This document shows positions 1 to 10,285 of a DNA stretch of 64,000 nt, piece after piece. Under the pieces are notes generated by a model that saw nothing but the letters and a program-made list of their open reading frames with translations, was not told the DNA's origin and made no database searches. A program made the translations under genes and the position numbers. How positions within the stretch are numbered: position 1 is the stretch's first letter; each line of letters begins with the position of its first letter. This DNA comes from JBEEFP01 sp041166085 (GTDB taxonomy: Bacteria; Actinomycetota; Acidimicrobiia; Acidimicrobiales; JAFATL01): the NCBI GenBank assembly GCA_041166085.1, contig JBEEFP010000067.1, positions 186,001-250,000 on the forward strand, given 5' to 3'.

Positions 1-29
1 TCGACGACGCCCTGGGCCGCCTGTCGTAG
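1..29 (+). CDS. Possible 3' end of an upstream gene (partial)
   Basis: Frame 3 reads D-D-A-L-G-R-L-S and then TAG at 27-29, which could be the last codons of a gene that begins before the window. The piece is too short to identify and the reading is only one of three possible frames. From base 30 to the urtA ribosome binding site no further coding signal is seen, so this may simply be leader sequence of the urt operon. Confidence 0.25.
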
Positions 30-168
30 AAGTTCTTCAACTCCTGTCGCGCGCCTGACCAGGTCATGGACGCGCAACGGAAGCGCCATCCCAACGCCAC
101 AGACGGGCCACAGAGGCGAAACGCGTCGTCCGTAGGGTCCCGGGCAACTGGGAGGCCAAAGGAGAACG
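30..168 (+). promoter_or_regulatory. Leader region of the urt operon, strong RBS
   Basis: This 139-nt leader precedes urtA and ends in AAAGGAG six bases before the ATG, an excellent Shine-Dalgarno sequence that fixes the start at 169. A GC-rich segment around 138-160 could form a small hairpin (CCCGGG...CTGGG). I could not match it to a known riboswitch class, and no promoter can be assigned with confidence. Urea importers in actinobacteria are commonly under nitrogen control by GlnR, but no GlnR box was identified here. Confidence 0.4.
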
Positions 169-1437
169 ATGCGACGTACACGGACGCGAGTCCTGCTGGG
201 TTTGATGATGGCGGCGCTGCTGGTGAGCGCCGCGTGTGGGAAGAGCAATGACAAGGGAAGCGGCACTGCGACCGCGAGTGGCGACGCGGTCAAGGTCGGC
301 GTGCTGCAGTCGTTGAGCGGCACCATGTCGATCAGTGAGGTCGCGGTCAAGAACTCGGAGATGCTCGCGATCAGCGAGATCAACAAGGCGGGCGGCGTGC
401 TCGGCAAGCAGATCAAGCCCATCGTCGAGGACGGTGAGTCCAAGCCCGAGGTGTTCGCACAGAAGATCGAGAAGCTGCTCAACAGCGACAAGGTCTCCGC
501 CGTGTTCGGCGGCTGGACGTCGGCCAGTCGCAAGGCGATGAAGCCGGTGGTGGAAGGGGCCAACGGCCTGCTCTTCTACCCCGTGCAGTACGAGGGGCTG
601 GAGGTGTCGCCCAACATCTTCTACACCGGCGCGACCACCAACCAGCAGATCGTGCCCGCCCTCGACTACCTCAAGGAGAAGGGCCTGACCAAGGTCTACC
701 TGGTCGGGTCCGACTACGTGTTCCCCCGGACGGCCAACAAGGAGATCAAGGCCTACGCGGCGGCCAACGGCCTGCAGATCCTCGGCGAGGAGTACCTGCA
801 GCTGGGTGACACCAACGTGCAGGGCATGGTGCAGAAGGTCATCGACGCCAAGCCCCAGGTGGTGTTCAACACCCTCAACGGCGACTCGAACGTGGCGTTC
901 TTCAAGGAGCTGAAGGCCAAGGGCAACACGCCGGACAAGATCCAGACCATCTCGGTGTCCATCGCCGAGGAGGAGGTCGCCGGCGTCGGCGTCGACAACC
1001 TGGCCGGTCACCTGGTGGCGTGGAACTACTACCAGACAACCGATCTCCCGAAGAACAAGGAGTTCGTTGCGGCGTACCAGGCCAAGTACGGCACCAACAA
1101 GCACACCGATGACCCGATCGAAGCGGGCTACAACTCGGTCTACATCTGGAAGGCGGCGGTCGAGAAGGCCAAGTCCTTCGACGTGGCCAAGGTGACCGAG
1201 GCGGCGAAGGGCCTGCAGCTCGACACACCCGAGGGACTGCTCACCGTCAGCCAGTGGAACCACCACGTCTCCAAGACGGCTCGCATCGGCATGGTGAACA
1301 GCCAGGGCGTCATCGACGAGGTGTGGAACTCGGGCAAGCCCATCGAGCCCGACCCGTGCCTCGACAGCTACCCGTGGGCCAAGGGTCTGGCCGAAGGCCA
1401 AGCCCGCCAGGAGTGTGACACCGCCAAGTCGGCCTGA
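169..1437 (+). CDS. urtA: Urea ABC transporter substrate-binding lipoprotein UrtA
   Basis: The 422-residue protein is the extracytoplasmic receptor of a high-affinity urea importer. It starts with an arginine-rich N-region, a hydrophobic stretch and a lipobox (LVSAAC) with the lipidated cysteine at residue 23. The rest is a type I periplasmic binding fold of the Leu/Ile/Val branch, recognisable from 'VKVGVLQSLSGTMS' near residue 40 and 'INKAGGVLGKQI' near residue 70. Four urt genes follow with 4-bp overlaps or tiny gaps, which distinguishes it from a generic branched-chain amino acid receptor. The convergent neighbouring operon encodes urease, so imported urea has an immediate fate. Start chosen at the ATG behind AAAGGAG. 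Confidence 0.93.
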   Translation: MRRTRTRVLLGLMMAALLVSAACGKSNDKGSGTATASGDAVKVGVLQSLSGTMSISEVAVKNSEMLAISEINKAGGVLGKQIKPIVEDGESKPEVFAQKIEKLLNSDKVSAVFGGWTSASRKAMKPVVEGANGLLFYPVQYEGLEVSPNIFYTGATTNQQIVPALDYLKEKGLTKVYLVGSDYVFPRTANKEIKAYAAANGLQILGEEYLQLGDTNVQGMVQKVIDAKPQVVFNTLNGDSNVAFFKELKAKGNTPDKIQTISVSIAEEEVAGVGVDNLAGHLVAWNYYQTTDLPKNKEFVAAYQAKYGTNKHTDDPIEAGYNSVYIWKAAVEKAKSFDVAKVTEAAKGLQLDTPEGLLTVSQWNHHVSKTARIGMVNSQGVIDEVWNSGKPIEPDPCLDSYPWAKGLAEGQARQECDTAKSA

Positions 1438-1446
1438 CCGGCGCAC

Positions 1447-2340
1447 GTGGAGACCATCCTCAGCAATCTCTACATCGGGATCACACTGGCATCGATCTTC
1501 CTGCTCGTCGGTCTCGGCCTCACGTTCACCTTCGGCCAGATGGGCGTGATCAACATGGCCCACGGCGAGTTCATCATGGCGGGGGCCTACGTCCCCTACG
1601 TGTTGCAGACGACGCTGTTCAAAGGAGCGAGGGGGGCGGCCGTGCTGGCCGCCCTCCCCGCCGCCTTCGTCGTCGCCGGCAGCCTCGGTCTCCTGCTGGA
1701 GCGCCTCATCCTCCGGCGGATGTACGGGCGTCCCCTCGACACGCTGTTGGTGACGTTCGGGGTCAGCCTCATCCTCCAGCAGGCGGCCAAGGACCTGTTC
1801 TCGGCCAACAACAAGGACGTGGTGACACCGACGTTCCTGCGCGGGCAGTGGCACGTGTTCGGCGTGACGCTGACCCACACCCGGCTCTTCGTACTGCTGG
1901 TGGTCATCGTGACCATCGCGTTGGTGTGGGTGTTCATGAGCAAGCTGCGCGCCGGACGCCGCATGCGGGCCGTCATGCAGAACCGCGATCTGGCGGCCGT
2001 CAGCGGACTCCCGACCGCGCGGGTGGACGCCACCACGTTCTTCCTCGGCTCGGGCCTGGCCGGTGTGGCCGGCGTGGCCGTGGCGCTGATCGGACCCATC
2101 GGGACAGGAACGGGATCGGCATACATCCTCAGCGCCTTCCTCGTGGTCATCGTCGGCGGCATCGGTGACATCCGCGGTGCCGTGGCGGCCGCCCTCCTGC
2201 TGGGCGTCCTCAACTCCTACGTCGAGCACTGGACGTCGCCCACCTTGGGCAAGGCGGCGGTCTTTGCCTTCGTGATCCTCTTCCTGCAGGTGCGCCCGCA
2301 GGGAATCGTGAGCTTCCGCACCCGAGGACTGACGGCGTGA
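1447..2340 (+). CDS. urtB: Urea ABC transporter permease UrtB
   Basis: This 297-residue integral membrane protein has about eight hydrophobic segments and the LivH-type N-terminus with 'TFGQMGVINMAHGE' near residue 30, typical of the UrtB/LivH permeases. It forms the membrane channel with UrtC. It starts at GTG 1447, nine bases after the urtA stop, and its TGA overlaps the urtC start. Assignment to urea rather than branched-chain amino acids rests on the five-gene urtABCDE order and the adjacent urease operon. Confidence 0.92.
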   Translation: METILSNLYIGITLASIFLLVGLGLTFTFGQMGVINMAHGEFIMAGAYVPYVLQTTLFKGARGAAVLAALPAAFVVAGSLGLLLERLILRRMYGRPLDTLLVTFGVSLILQQAAKDLFSANNKDVVTPTFLRGQWHVFGVTLTHTRLFVLLVVIVTIALVWVFMSKLRAGRRMRAVMQNRDLAAVSGLPTARVDATTFFLGSGLAGVAGVAVALIGPIGTGTGSAYILSAFLVVIVGGIGDIRGAVAAALLLGVLNSYVEHWTSPTLGKAAVFAFVILFLQVRPQGIVSFRTRGLTA

Positions 2341-3455
2341 TCGCGCGGGTGCAGCGCGCCGACAACCCGTGGCTGGCGCGAGCGGCGCTGGTCGCCTTCG
2401 GGTTGGTGCTGCTGGCGGCGCCCACCGTCATCGGCGACCCGACCGAGGTGCGGCGCTGGGCCGAATGGCTCTGTTACGCAATGGTCGCGGTCGGCCTCGA
2501 CATCGCGTGGGGCTACGGCGGCATGCTCGCCCTCGGCCAAGGGCTCTTCTTCGGCCTCGGCGCCTACTCGATGGGCATGTACCTCTCGCTCCAGCAGGTG
2601 CCGCACGGGTCGCTGCCGTCGTTCATGGCGCTGTACAGCGACTACAAGCACCTGCCCCTGTTGTGGCGCCCATTTCAGTCGTTCTGGTTCGCGGCGGCGG
2701 CCGCCGTCCTCGTGCCGGTGGCCATCGCGGCCATGTTGGGCATGCTCGTCTTCCGGCGCCGCATCCGCGGTCCCTTCTTCGCCATCCTCACCCAGGCCAC
2801 CGCGGTCATCTTCGCCCTGGTGCTCATCGGCAACCTCGAGCTGACCGCCGGGTTCAACGGCCTCACCGGGTTCACCAAGGTGTTCGGCCGCAGCAAGTAC
2901 CAGCCGGCCACCAACACGTGGCTCTTCGAGGTCGCGTCCATCGCACTCCTGATCGTGCTGGCGATCGGGTTGGCGGTCGTACGCAGCCGCTACGGCAAGC
3001 TGCTGCAGGCCACGCGGGACAGCGAGGACCGCGTCCGCTTCCTCGGTTACGACCCCGCGCTCATCAAGACGGTCGCCTTCGTCATCGCCGCCGCCATGGC
3101 CGGCCTCGCAGGGGCGGTCGCCGCGCCCGTGTTCGGCATCGTGTCGCCCGGGCAGTTCGACTTCCTCCCGTCCATTCTCATGGTGTGCTGGGTCGCGGTC
3201 GGCGGTCGCGGCACCCTCTGGGGACCGGTCGCGGGCGCCCTCGTCGTCAACTGGGCTCGGGTGACCGTGAGCGACGCCCGGCCCGACGACTGGCAGTACC
3301 TCCAAGGCCTGTTGTTCGTCGGCGTACTCGCCTTTGCACCGGGCGGGATCGCCGGCATGGTGCGCAGCGCGCTGCATTCGGCCGGCGCCGTGATCGGGCG
3401 GTGGCCGCGTACGCCGCGGACGCAAACGGCGACCGAGATGGAGATCGCGGCATGA
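2337..3455 (+). CDS. urtC: Urea ABC transporter permease UrtC
   Basis: The second permease has 372 residues and multiple hydrophobic segments. It includes the LivM-type 'WGYGGMLALGQGLFFGLGAY' stretch near residue 60 and the cytoplasmic 'ATRDSEDRVRFLGYD' coupling loop near residue 225. It overlaps urtB by 4 bp at GTGA and urtD by 4 bp at ATGA, so the three are translationally coupled. The C-terminus is a short charged cytoplasmic tail. Confidence 0.92.
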   Translation: MIARVQRADNPWLARAALVAFGLVLLAAPTVIGDPTEVRRWAEWLCYAMVAVGLDIAWGYGGMLALGQGLFFGLGAYSMGMYLSLQQVPHGSLPSFMALYSDYKHLPLLWRPFQSFWFAAAAAVLVPVAIAAMLGMLVFRRRIRGPFFAILTQATAVIFALVLIGNLELTAGFNGLTGFTKVFGRSKYQPATNTWLFEVASIALLIVLAIGLAVVRSRYGKLLQATRDSEDRVRFLGYDPALIKTVAFVIAAAMAGLAGAVAAPVFGIVSPGQFDFLPSILMVCWVAVGGRGTLWGPVAGALVVNWARVTVSDARPDDWQYLQGLLFVGVLAFAPGGIAGMVRSALHSAGAVIGRWPRTPRTQTATEMEIAA

Positions 3456-4258
3456 GCGAGCCCATCCTCGATGTCCGCGGCCTCGGCGTCGACTTCGACG
3501 GCTTCCGCGCCCTCGACGGCGTCGACCTCGCGGTGCAGGAGGGCGAGCTGCGCTTCCTCATCGGTCCGAACGGCGCGGGCAAGACGACGCTCATCGACTG
3601 CATCACCGGACTCGTCCGGCCGGCCGCCGGTGATGTCACCTTCGGGGGACGTCCGCTCGCCGGGCTGCGCGAGCACCAACGAGTGCGGCTCGGCATCGGA
3701 CGCACGTTCCAGACGCCGACGGTGTTCGACACCCTCAGCGTGGTGGACAACCTGGACCTGGCCGAGGCGTTCAGGCGCCGGCTGCCGTCCCTCTTCCGAC
3801 GGCGCCGGGGCGTGTCGCCGGGCGTGACCGAGACGTTGGAAAAGATCGGCCTCGCGGGGGCGGGAACCAGACCAGCCGGGACGCTCAGCCACGGCCAGAA
3901 GAAGTGGCTCGAGATCGGCATGCTGCTCGTGCAGGGTCCGAAGCTCCTGCTCCTCGACGAGCCGGTCGCGGGCATGAGCCCGGAGGAACGGCTCGACACC
4001 GGCGCTCTGCTGCAGGGCCTCACCGGCGAACGCACGGTGGTCGTCGTGGAGCACGACATGGCGTTCCTGCGCCGATTCGCCCACACGGTCACCGTCCTGC
4101 ACGAAGGACGGGTGCTGTCGGAGGGCACCGTCGAGCAGGTGCAGGCCGACCCGGTCGTGCGCGAGGTGTACCTCGGCCGCGCGCGCGACAAGGATCCGGC
4201 CGACGTGCCCGCGCCCCTGCTCGAAGCGGTGGCCGCCATCGTCGAGGAGAGCGCGTGA
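3452..4258 (+). CDS. urtD: Urea ABC transporter ATP-binding protein UrtD
   Basis: The 268-residue ATPase has Walker A GPNGAGKTT (about residue 40), the signature SHGQKKWLEIG in place of LSGGQ, and Walker B LLLLDEPVAGMS followed by the H-loop 'VVVEHDMAF'. The SHGQKKWLEI signature is diagnostic for UrtD among LivG-like ATPases. A longer open frame extends upstream, but the ATG at 3452 overlapping the urtC stop is the sensible start because the protein family begins here. It works as a heterodimer with UrtE. Confidence 0.93.
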   Translation: MSEPILDVRGLGVDFDGFRALDGVDLAVQEGELRFLIGPNGAGKTTLIDCITGLVRPAAGDVTFGGRPLAGLREHQRVRLGIGRTFQTPTVFDTLSVVDNLDLAEAFRRRLPSLFRRRRGVSPGVTETLEKIGLAGAGTRPAGTLSHGQKKWLEIGMLLVQGPKLLLLDEPVAGMSPEERLDTGALLQGLTGERTVVVVEHDMAFLRRFAHTVTVLHEGRVLSEGTVEQVQADPVVREVYLGRARDKDPADVPAPLLEAVAAIVEESA

Positions 4259-4953
4259 ACCTCACCATCGACGACGTCCGCGTGGCCTACGGGCGCACCG
4301 AGGTGGTGTTCGGTGTGTCGCTGTCGGTCCCATCCGGAAGCCTCACGTGCCTCATGGGACGCAACGGCGTGGGCAAGTCCACCCTGCTCAACGCGGTGAT
4401 GGGACTGCTGCCGCTGCGTGGCGGTGCGGTGGCGGTCGACGACGTGGACATGACCCGACTCAGCGCGCCGCGTCGGGCCCGGCTCGGGATCGGGTACGTG
4501 CCCCAGGGCCATCAGGTGTTCCCGTACCTGACCGTGGCCGAGAACCTGCAGGTCGTCGTCGAGCGGCAACGGAAGGCCGACCGATCGGCCGTCGGCGAGG
4601 CCCTCGACGTGTTCCCCGCTCTGCGCCCGCTCCTGACGAGGCCGGCCGGGCTGCTGTCCGGTGGGCAGGCGCAGCAACTCGCCATCGCGCGGGCGCTGGT
4701 GAGCCGGCCCCAGTTGCTCATCCTCGACGAGCCCACCGAGGGCATCCAGCCATCGATCATCGGTGAGATCGAAGACGCCGTGGCCGCTCTGCACACCGCC
4801 ACCGGCATCACGATCCTGCTCGTCGAGCAATACGTCGAGTTCGCCCTCCGCCTGGCGCAGCGCTACGCGGTGATGGAAGGCGGCCGCGTCACCCACGCGG
4901 GCGACACTCGCGACGTCGACGTCACCACCTTCGGCGACCTGCTGGCGGTGTAA
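4255..4953 (+). CDS. urtE: Urea ABC transporter ATP-binding protein UrtE
   Basis: The 232-residue ATPase has Walker A GRNGVGKST (about residue 37), signature LLSGGQAQQLAIARAL and Walker B LLILDEPTEGIQPSII. The phrase 'EPTEGIQPSII' is characteristic of UrtE. It starts at GTG 4255, overlapping the urtD stop by 4 bp. It ends 12 bp from the converging end of the guanidine/urease operon, so the two nitrogen operons are transcribed towards each other with almost no spacer. Confidence 0.93.
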   Translation: MNLTIDDVRVAYGRTEVVFGVSLSVPSGSLTCLMGRNGVGKSTLLNAVMGLLPLRGGAVAVDDVDMTRLSAPRRARLGIGYVPQGHQVFPYLTVAENLQVVVERQRKADRSAVGEALDVFPALRPLLTRPAGLLSGGQAQQLAIARALVSRPQLLILDEPTEGIQPSIIGEIEDAVAALHTATGITILLVEQYVEFALRLAQRYAVMEGGRVTHAGDTRDVDVTTFGDLLAV

Positions 4954-4965
4954 CCGCCAGGAGGG

Positions 4966-6300
4966 TCACGCGTCGGCGAGGTACAGCGACCACTCGCCGG
5001 GGACGCCCTTGAGGGTGTGAATGCCGGCGTCGGTGAAGTGCAGTCCGGAGCCGACGACGAGGTCGACCACCGTGCGGGAGACGAGCACCTGTCCGGCATC
5101 AGCCGCGGATGCCACACGAGCGCCGATGTGCACACCGATGCCGCCCACGTCCTCGCCCCGCAGCTCGACCTCGCCGGTGTGGACACCCGCCCGGACGTCG
5201 AGGCCCAACCGGCGAACGCCGACGGCGATGGACTGGGCGCAGCGCACGGCGCGTGCAGGGCCGTCGAAGGTGGCGAGGGCTCCGTCGCCCGTGGTCTTGA
5301 TCAGCCGGCCTCGCGACCGGGCCACCTCGTCACTGATCAGCCGGTCATGGTCGTCGAGCACCTGGCGCCAGCGCCGGTCGCCGAGCTCTGATGCCGTCTC
5401 CGTGGAGCGCACGATGTCGGTGAACAGGACCGTCGCCAGCACGCGGTCGATGTCGGCCTCCGGCTCGCTATCCGTCCCGGTGATGAACGCACGCGTCTCA
5501 CGGATGATCGGGCCGAAGTCGCCCGCCGCGACGTAGTGGTCGATGCCTTCGAGCTCCACGAGGCGGGCACCCGCAATGCGTTTGGCCAGGAAGCGGCCGT
5601 GCTCGATGGACAGGAGCTGATCGCCGGCGCGGTGGATGACGAGGGTGGGCGCGTTCACGGCCGGCAGGACCGGCGCGATCCGGATCTCGGCGTTTGCGTC
5701 CATGAGCTTGCGAAAGGCGCCCCGGTTGAGGGCGATGCGCTCGAAGCGGGCCCCCAGCTCCATCGCGAACACCTCCCTCGAGCGACTGGGCATGGCCACG
5801 GCGGCCATAGCGCCCGTGCCCCACGCGTCGACCATCCCGTCGAGCCATGCGGGCCACACCTCCGGCGCGAACCCTGCGGTGAACTCCCCGCCGCTGAGCA
5901 TCTGGGCCAGCGGTGCGTAGAGCACGAGGTGCGACACACGCTCGGGGAAGGTGGCAGTGAACAGACAGCACATCGGCCCGCCCTCGGATTCGCCGAACAG
6001 CGCGGCCCGCTCCATGCCGACGGCGTCCATCACGATGCGCACGTCGTCCATGCGCTCCTCGAGCGTGGGTATGCCGTCCATCGCGTCCGACATGCCCGTG
6101 CCCCGCTTGTCGAACTGCACCACGCGGGCAAAGCGACCGAGCTCACTGAGGAAGCGGGCCATGGGCGGGTCTTCCCAGAACAACTCGCAGTGCGAGAACG
6201 TTCCCCAGACCAGCACCAGGTCGACGGGGCCCTCGCCCCACACCTGGTACGCGATGTGCAGATCCCGGTCCTTCGCGTACTGCACCGCCGGCGCTGCCAT
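4966..6300 (-). CDS. Alpha/beta-hydrolase fused to class III adenylate/guanylate cyclase
   Basis: About 444 residues. The N-terminal two thirds is an alpha/beta-hydrolase with nucleophile elbow GESEGG near residue 110 and a histidine in 'GIDHYVA' near 255. The C-terminal third (about 285-444) is a class III cyclase homology domain with metal-binding 'LFTDIVRST', 'KTTGDGALATF' and 'RAGVHTGEV'. No membrane segment is seen. The family is common in actinobacteria and its hydrolase substrate is generally unknown. The ATG at 6300 overlaps the ureD stop as TGATG (a GTG at 6303 is an alternative), so it is the last gene of the guanidine/urease operon. That suggests, without proving, that a cyclic nucleotide is made when guanidine or urea is available. 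Confidence 0.8.
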   Translation of the reverse strand: MAAPAVQYAKDRDLHIAYQVWGEGPVDLVLVWGTFSHCELFWEDPPMARFLSELGRFARVVQFDKRGTGMSDAMDGIPTLEERMDDVRIVMDAVGMERAALFGESEGGPMCCLFTATFPERVSHLVLYAPLAQMLSGGEFTAGFAPEVWPAWLDGMVDAWGTGAMAAVAMPSRSREVFAMELGARFERIALNRGAFRKLMDANAEIRIAPVLPAVNAPTLVIHRAGDQLLSIEHGRFLAKRIAGARLVELEGIDHYVAAGDFGPIIRETRAFITGTDSEPEADIDRVLATVLFTDIVRSTETASELGDRRWRQVLDDHDRLISDEVARSRGRLIKTTGDGALATFDGPARAVRCAQSIAVGVRRLGLDVRAGVHTGEVELRGEDVGGIGVHIGARVASAADAGQVLVSRTVVDLVVGSGLHFTDAGIHTLKGVPGEWSLYLADA

Positions 6301-7007
6301 CACGTCATCTTGTCAGCCTCCAACGCTGCGGCGAGGCTCAACGCGTCGTCAGCCACGGTGACGACCAGGGTGGCCGTGTCGTCGAGGCGCATCACAGCCG
6401 TTCTCGGCAAGTAGACGGTCGCTGGGCGACCGTCTGCTTGCCAAGAACGGTCGTTGACCACCAGCACCGACCCGTGGCAGCGGGCTCCCCCGCCTACCGC
6501 GGGCGATGCCCAGTCGGTGCCGGGGCCCATCTCGACGCGGTGGCGCACGAGGGGACGGCCGTCGACATCGGCGGTGATCGACGACGTCCAGCGTCCGCCG
6601 TCCTCACCGTGGCGGCCGAGGACGACCTCGTCGCGCCACACGATCGACGCGCCCTGTTCGAGCATCAGCACGGCTTCATTGTGGTGGTCACAGCCGGCCG
6701 CGGCCACGCCGGGCTCGGGGTGCCACACCAGCGAGCCGCCGGCGGCAACGGACGCGGTCACCCGCAGGCGCGACGGCGCACCGTCGGGTCCGGGCAAGGC
6801 CACGCTGGCGGCCGCACTGCGCACGACGAGCGACGCGCCCGTCTCGACCACGATCGAGAGCGAGAGGTCGTCACCACCGAGCGGCGTGTACGCGCCCCCG
6901 ACCACGAAGACGCCGGTCGGCGTCGAGCGCAGGACAAGCGGTGGGCTCGACTCCATGACCGACAGGCGGTCGCCCGCACCGGCCACGAGCCGGGCCGCCG
7001 CCTTCAC
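6300..7007 (-). CDS. ureD: Urease accessory protein UreD/UreH
   Basis: This 235-residue protein is the scaffold of the UreD-UreF-UreG complex that delivers nickel and carbon dioxide to apo-urease. It is beta-rich, as in the family, with 'GASLVVRSAAASVALP' in the first half and 'GGRWTSSITADVDGRPLVRHR' in the middle. Start chosen at GTG 7007, which overlaps the ureG stop as GTGA. The C-terminal part (about residues 186-203) is encoded by a 53-nt near-perfect palindrome (6398-6450) that is repeated elsewhere in the window, so this stretch may be a recent insertion or replacement. Confidence 0.85.
   Translation of the reverse strand: MKAAARLVAGAGDRLSVMESSPPLVLRSTPTGVFVVGGAYTPLGGDDLSLSIVVETGASLVVRSAAASVALPGPDGAPSRLRVTASVAAGGSLVWHPEPGVAAAGCDHHNEAVLMLEQGASIVWRDEVVLGRHGEDGGRWTSSITADVDGRPLVRHRVEMGPGTDWASPAVGGGARCHGSVLVVNDRSWQADGRPATVYLPRTAVMRLDDTATLVVTVADDALSLAAALEADKMT
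6398..6450. repeat. Dispersed palindrome, family copy 1 (inside ureD)
   Basis: Two 24-nt arms (6398-6421 and 6427-6450) are complementary except at two positions and enclose a 5-nt loop CTGGG. The right arm reads CGACC-GTC-TGCTTGCCAAGAACGG. The core TTCTTGGCAAG...GGTCG is shared with copies at 43271-43321 and 57009-57059. It lies in an open coding frame of ureD, so it must be tolerated at the protein level. Confidence 0.85.
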
Positions 7008-7621
7008 ACCCGCACGATGGCCAGCTGGTCGCGCACCCAGGCGGCAACCGCCGGCGCCGCGGGCTCGTCTCGCAGCGACAGGAACAGGACCGGCGCGTCG
7101 CCGCGCTTGGCCGTCGCGTCGCGCGCCATCACGCCGAGATCCGCGCCGACCAGCGGCGCCAGGTCGGTCTTGTTGACGACGAGGAGGTCCGACGCGGTGA
7201 CGCCCGGTCCGCCCTTGCGCGGCACCTTGTCGCCGCCGGCCACGTCGATCACGAAGACCTGCACGTCCACCAGGCCGTAGCTGAACGTCGCGGTGAGGTT
7301 GTCGCCGCCGCTCTCGACCAGGACCAGGTCGAGCGGTCCCAGGCGCGCCTCCAGTTCCTCGACCGCGTCGAGGTTGGCGGCGATGTCGTCGCGTATGGCG
7401 GTGTGCGGACAGCACCCCGTCTCGACGGCCGAGATCCGCGACGGGTCGAGCACCCCCGCTCGCTTCAGGAACTCCGCGTCCTCCGTCGTGTAGATGTCGT
7501 TGGTGACGACGGCGAGGGCGAGGTCATCGGCGAGGGCGCGGCACAGCGCCGCGACCAGCGCGGTCTTCCCGCTGCCGACGGGCCCGCCGACGCCGATGCG
7601 CAGCGCGCGTTCACGATGCAA
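7004..7621 (-). CDS. ureG: Urease accessory GTPase UreG
   Basis: The SIMIBI-class GTPase of 205 residues couples GTP hydrolysis to nickel insertion into urease. It has the P-loop GGPVGSGKTAL near residue 12, 'TNDIYTTEDAEFL' near 38, the nickel-binding Cys-Pro-His in 'VETGCCPHTAIRDD' near 70, and the base-recognition motif VNKTDL near 150. The family motif is usually GGCPHT; here the second glycine is cysteine. Start chosen at TTG 7621 because the conserved N-terminus begins there and it overlaps the ureF end by 11 bp. No earlier ATG or GTG in frame fits the family length. Confidence 0.93.
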   Translation of the reverse strand: MHRERALRIGVGGPVGSGKTALVAALCRALADDLALAVVTNDIYTTEDAEFLKRAGVLDPSRISAVETGCCPHTAIRDDIAANLDAVEELEARLGPLDLVLVESGGDNLTATFSYGLVDVQVFVIDVAGGDKVPRKGGPGVTASDLLVVNKTDLAPLVGADLGVMARDATAKRGDAPVLFLSLRDEPAAPAVAAWVRDQLAIVRV

Positions 7622-8257
7622 AGAGACGCACCTCCCAGGTGGCGTGGAGCTCGGCTCCGATGTCGAGAAGCGGACCGGACAGCGCAGGCAGGTCACCGGC
7701 GGTGGCGGCACGCGTGGCCTCCGCCGCGACGCGATCGACCTCGCCCGCCAGGTCGGCGAGCAGGCCGGTGACCGCCATGGGGTCGAGCCCGAGAAGTCGC
7801 ACCGCGGCGGTCGCAGACCCGCTGATCGACGACGACGCCGCCACCAGTGCGGCCGCGGACGGTTGCAGCCCGGCCGCGAGCACGGTGACACCGAGGGCGA
7901 CCGCGTGATGCGGTCCGGGCGGCACCGCCGCCCACGTCGGTCCCGGCCATGCCGCGCGCGCCGTCCGCACCAGGTGACGGCCGAGCTGACGCGAGGCCTT
8001 GCGCTGCGCCGGCGACGGCGTGCGGGCATCGGTCTCGGCATCGAGCCGGGCCAGGTCGGCGCCGGGCGCGGCCGAGGCCGCCGCCAACGCCGCGGTCACC
8101 AGCCCCGCCGTGCGCAACCGCCCGCCGAGGAAGGCGCCGAGGGACGCGAGGTCGCGCACGCTGCCGTCGGCCGCCGCCGCCTCCAGCCCGCCGGAGTGGG
8201 CGTGGCCGCCCGCGGGGAACCGGCCGTCGGCGAGCACGAGCAGGGTGGCGAGCGGCA

Positions 8258-8258
<1 letters not shown>
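7611..8258 (-). CDS. ureF: Urease accessory protein UreF
   Basis: All-helical accessory protein of 215 residues that acts as a gatekeeper for UreG GTPase activity during nickel delivery. The N-terminus 'LADGRFPAGGHAHSGGLEAA' is the usual UreF signature, here with alanines in place of the usual serines. The ATG at 8258 overlaps the last base of the ureC stop, and the 3' end overlaps ureG. No ureE was found in the cluster, as in several other actinobacterial urease operons. Confidence 0.9.
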
Positions 8259-9967
<1,709 letters not shown>

Positions 9968-9973
9968 CGTGCG

Positions 9974-10285
9974 TCAGCCATCGAGGGGGCCTGCTGCCTC
10001 GCCCCGCAGCCCGAGCACGATGCGCGCGCCGACGAGCGGGACCAGCTCGACCTCGCGGTCGATGCCCGGCTCGAAGCGCACGGCGGTGCCGGCGGGCACC
10101 GCCAGCCGCTGGCCCCACGCCGCGGTGCGATCGAACGCCAGCGCGGGGTTGGCCTCGGCGAAGTGGTAGTGCGAACCCACCTGCACGGGCCGGTCGCCGG
10201 TGTTGACGACGCGCAGCGTGGTGACGGGCCTGCCCGCGTTGATCACCACCGGCCCCTCCCCGGGGACGATCTCACCAGGGATCAC
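9974..10285 (-). CDS. ureB: Urease beta subunit UreB
   Basis: The 103-residue structural subunit of urease begins with the conserved MIPGEI and contains 'VGSHYHFAEANPALAFDR', the UreB hallmark. It is a separate gene rather than a fusion with UreA, as in actinobacteria and enterobacteria. The GTG at 10285 overlaps the ureA stop by 4 bp. Confidence 0.95.
   Translation of the reverse strand: MIPGEIVPGEGPVVINAGRPVTTLRVVNTGDRPVQVGSHYHFAEANPALAFDRTAAWGQRLAVPAGTAVRFEPGIDREVELVPLVGARIVLGLRGEAAGPLDG

Noticed and set aside
30..168. A second riboswitch in the urt leader
   Set aside because: No conserved block of the guanidine, glutamine or other known nitrogen-related riboswitches could be found; only a generic small hairpin is possible.
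64..2229. A 721-codon open frame on the minus strand opposite urtA and urtB
   Set aside because: It is antisense to two clear transporter genes, its protein is low-complexity (His/Asp/Arg/Val rich) and lacks any domain. High GC keeps stop codons rare in shadow frames.
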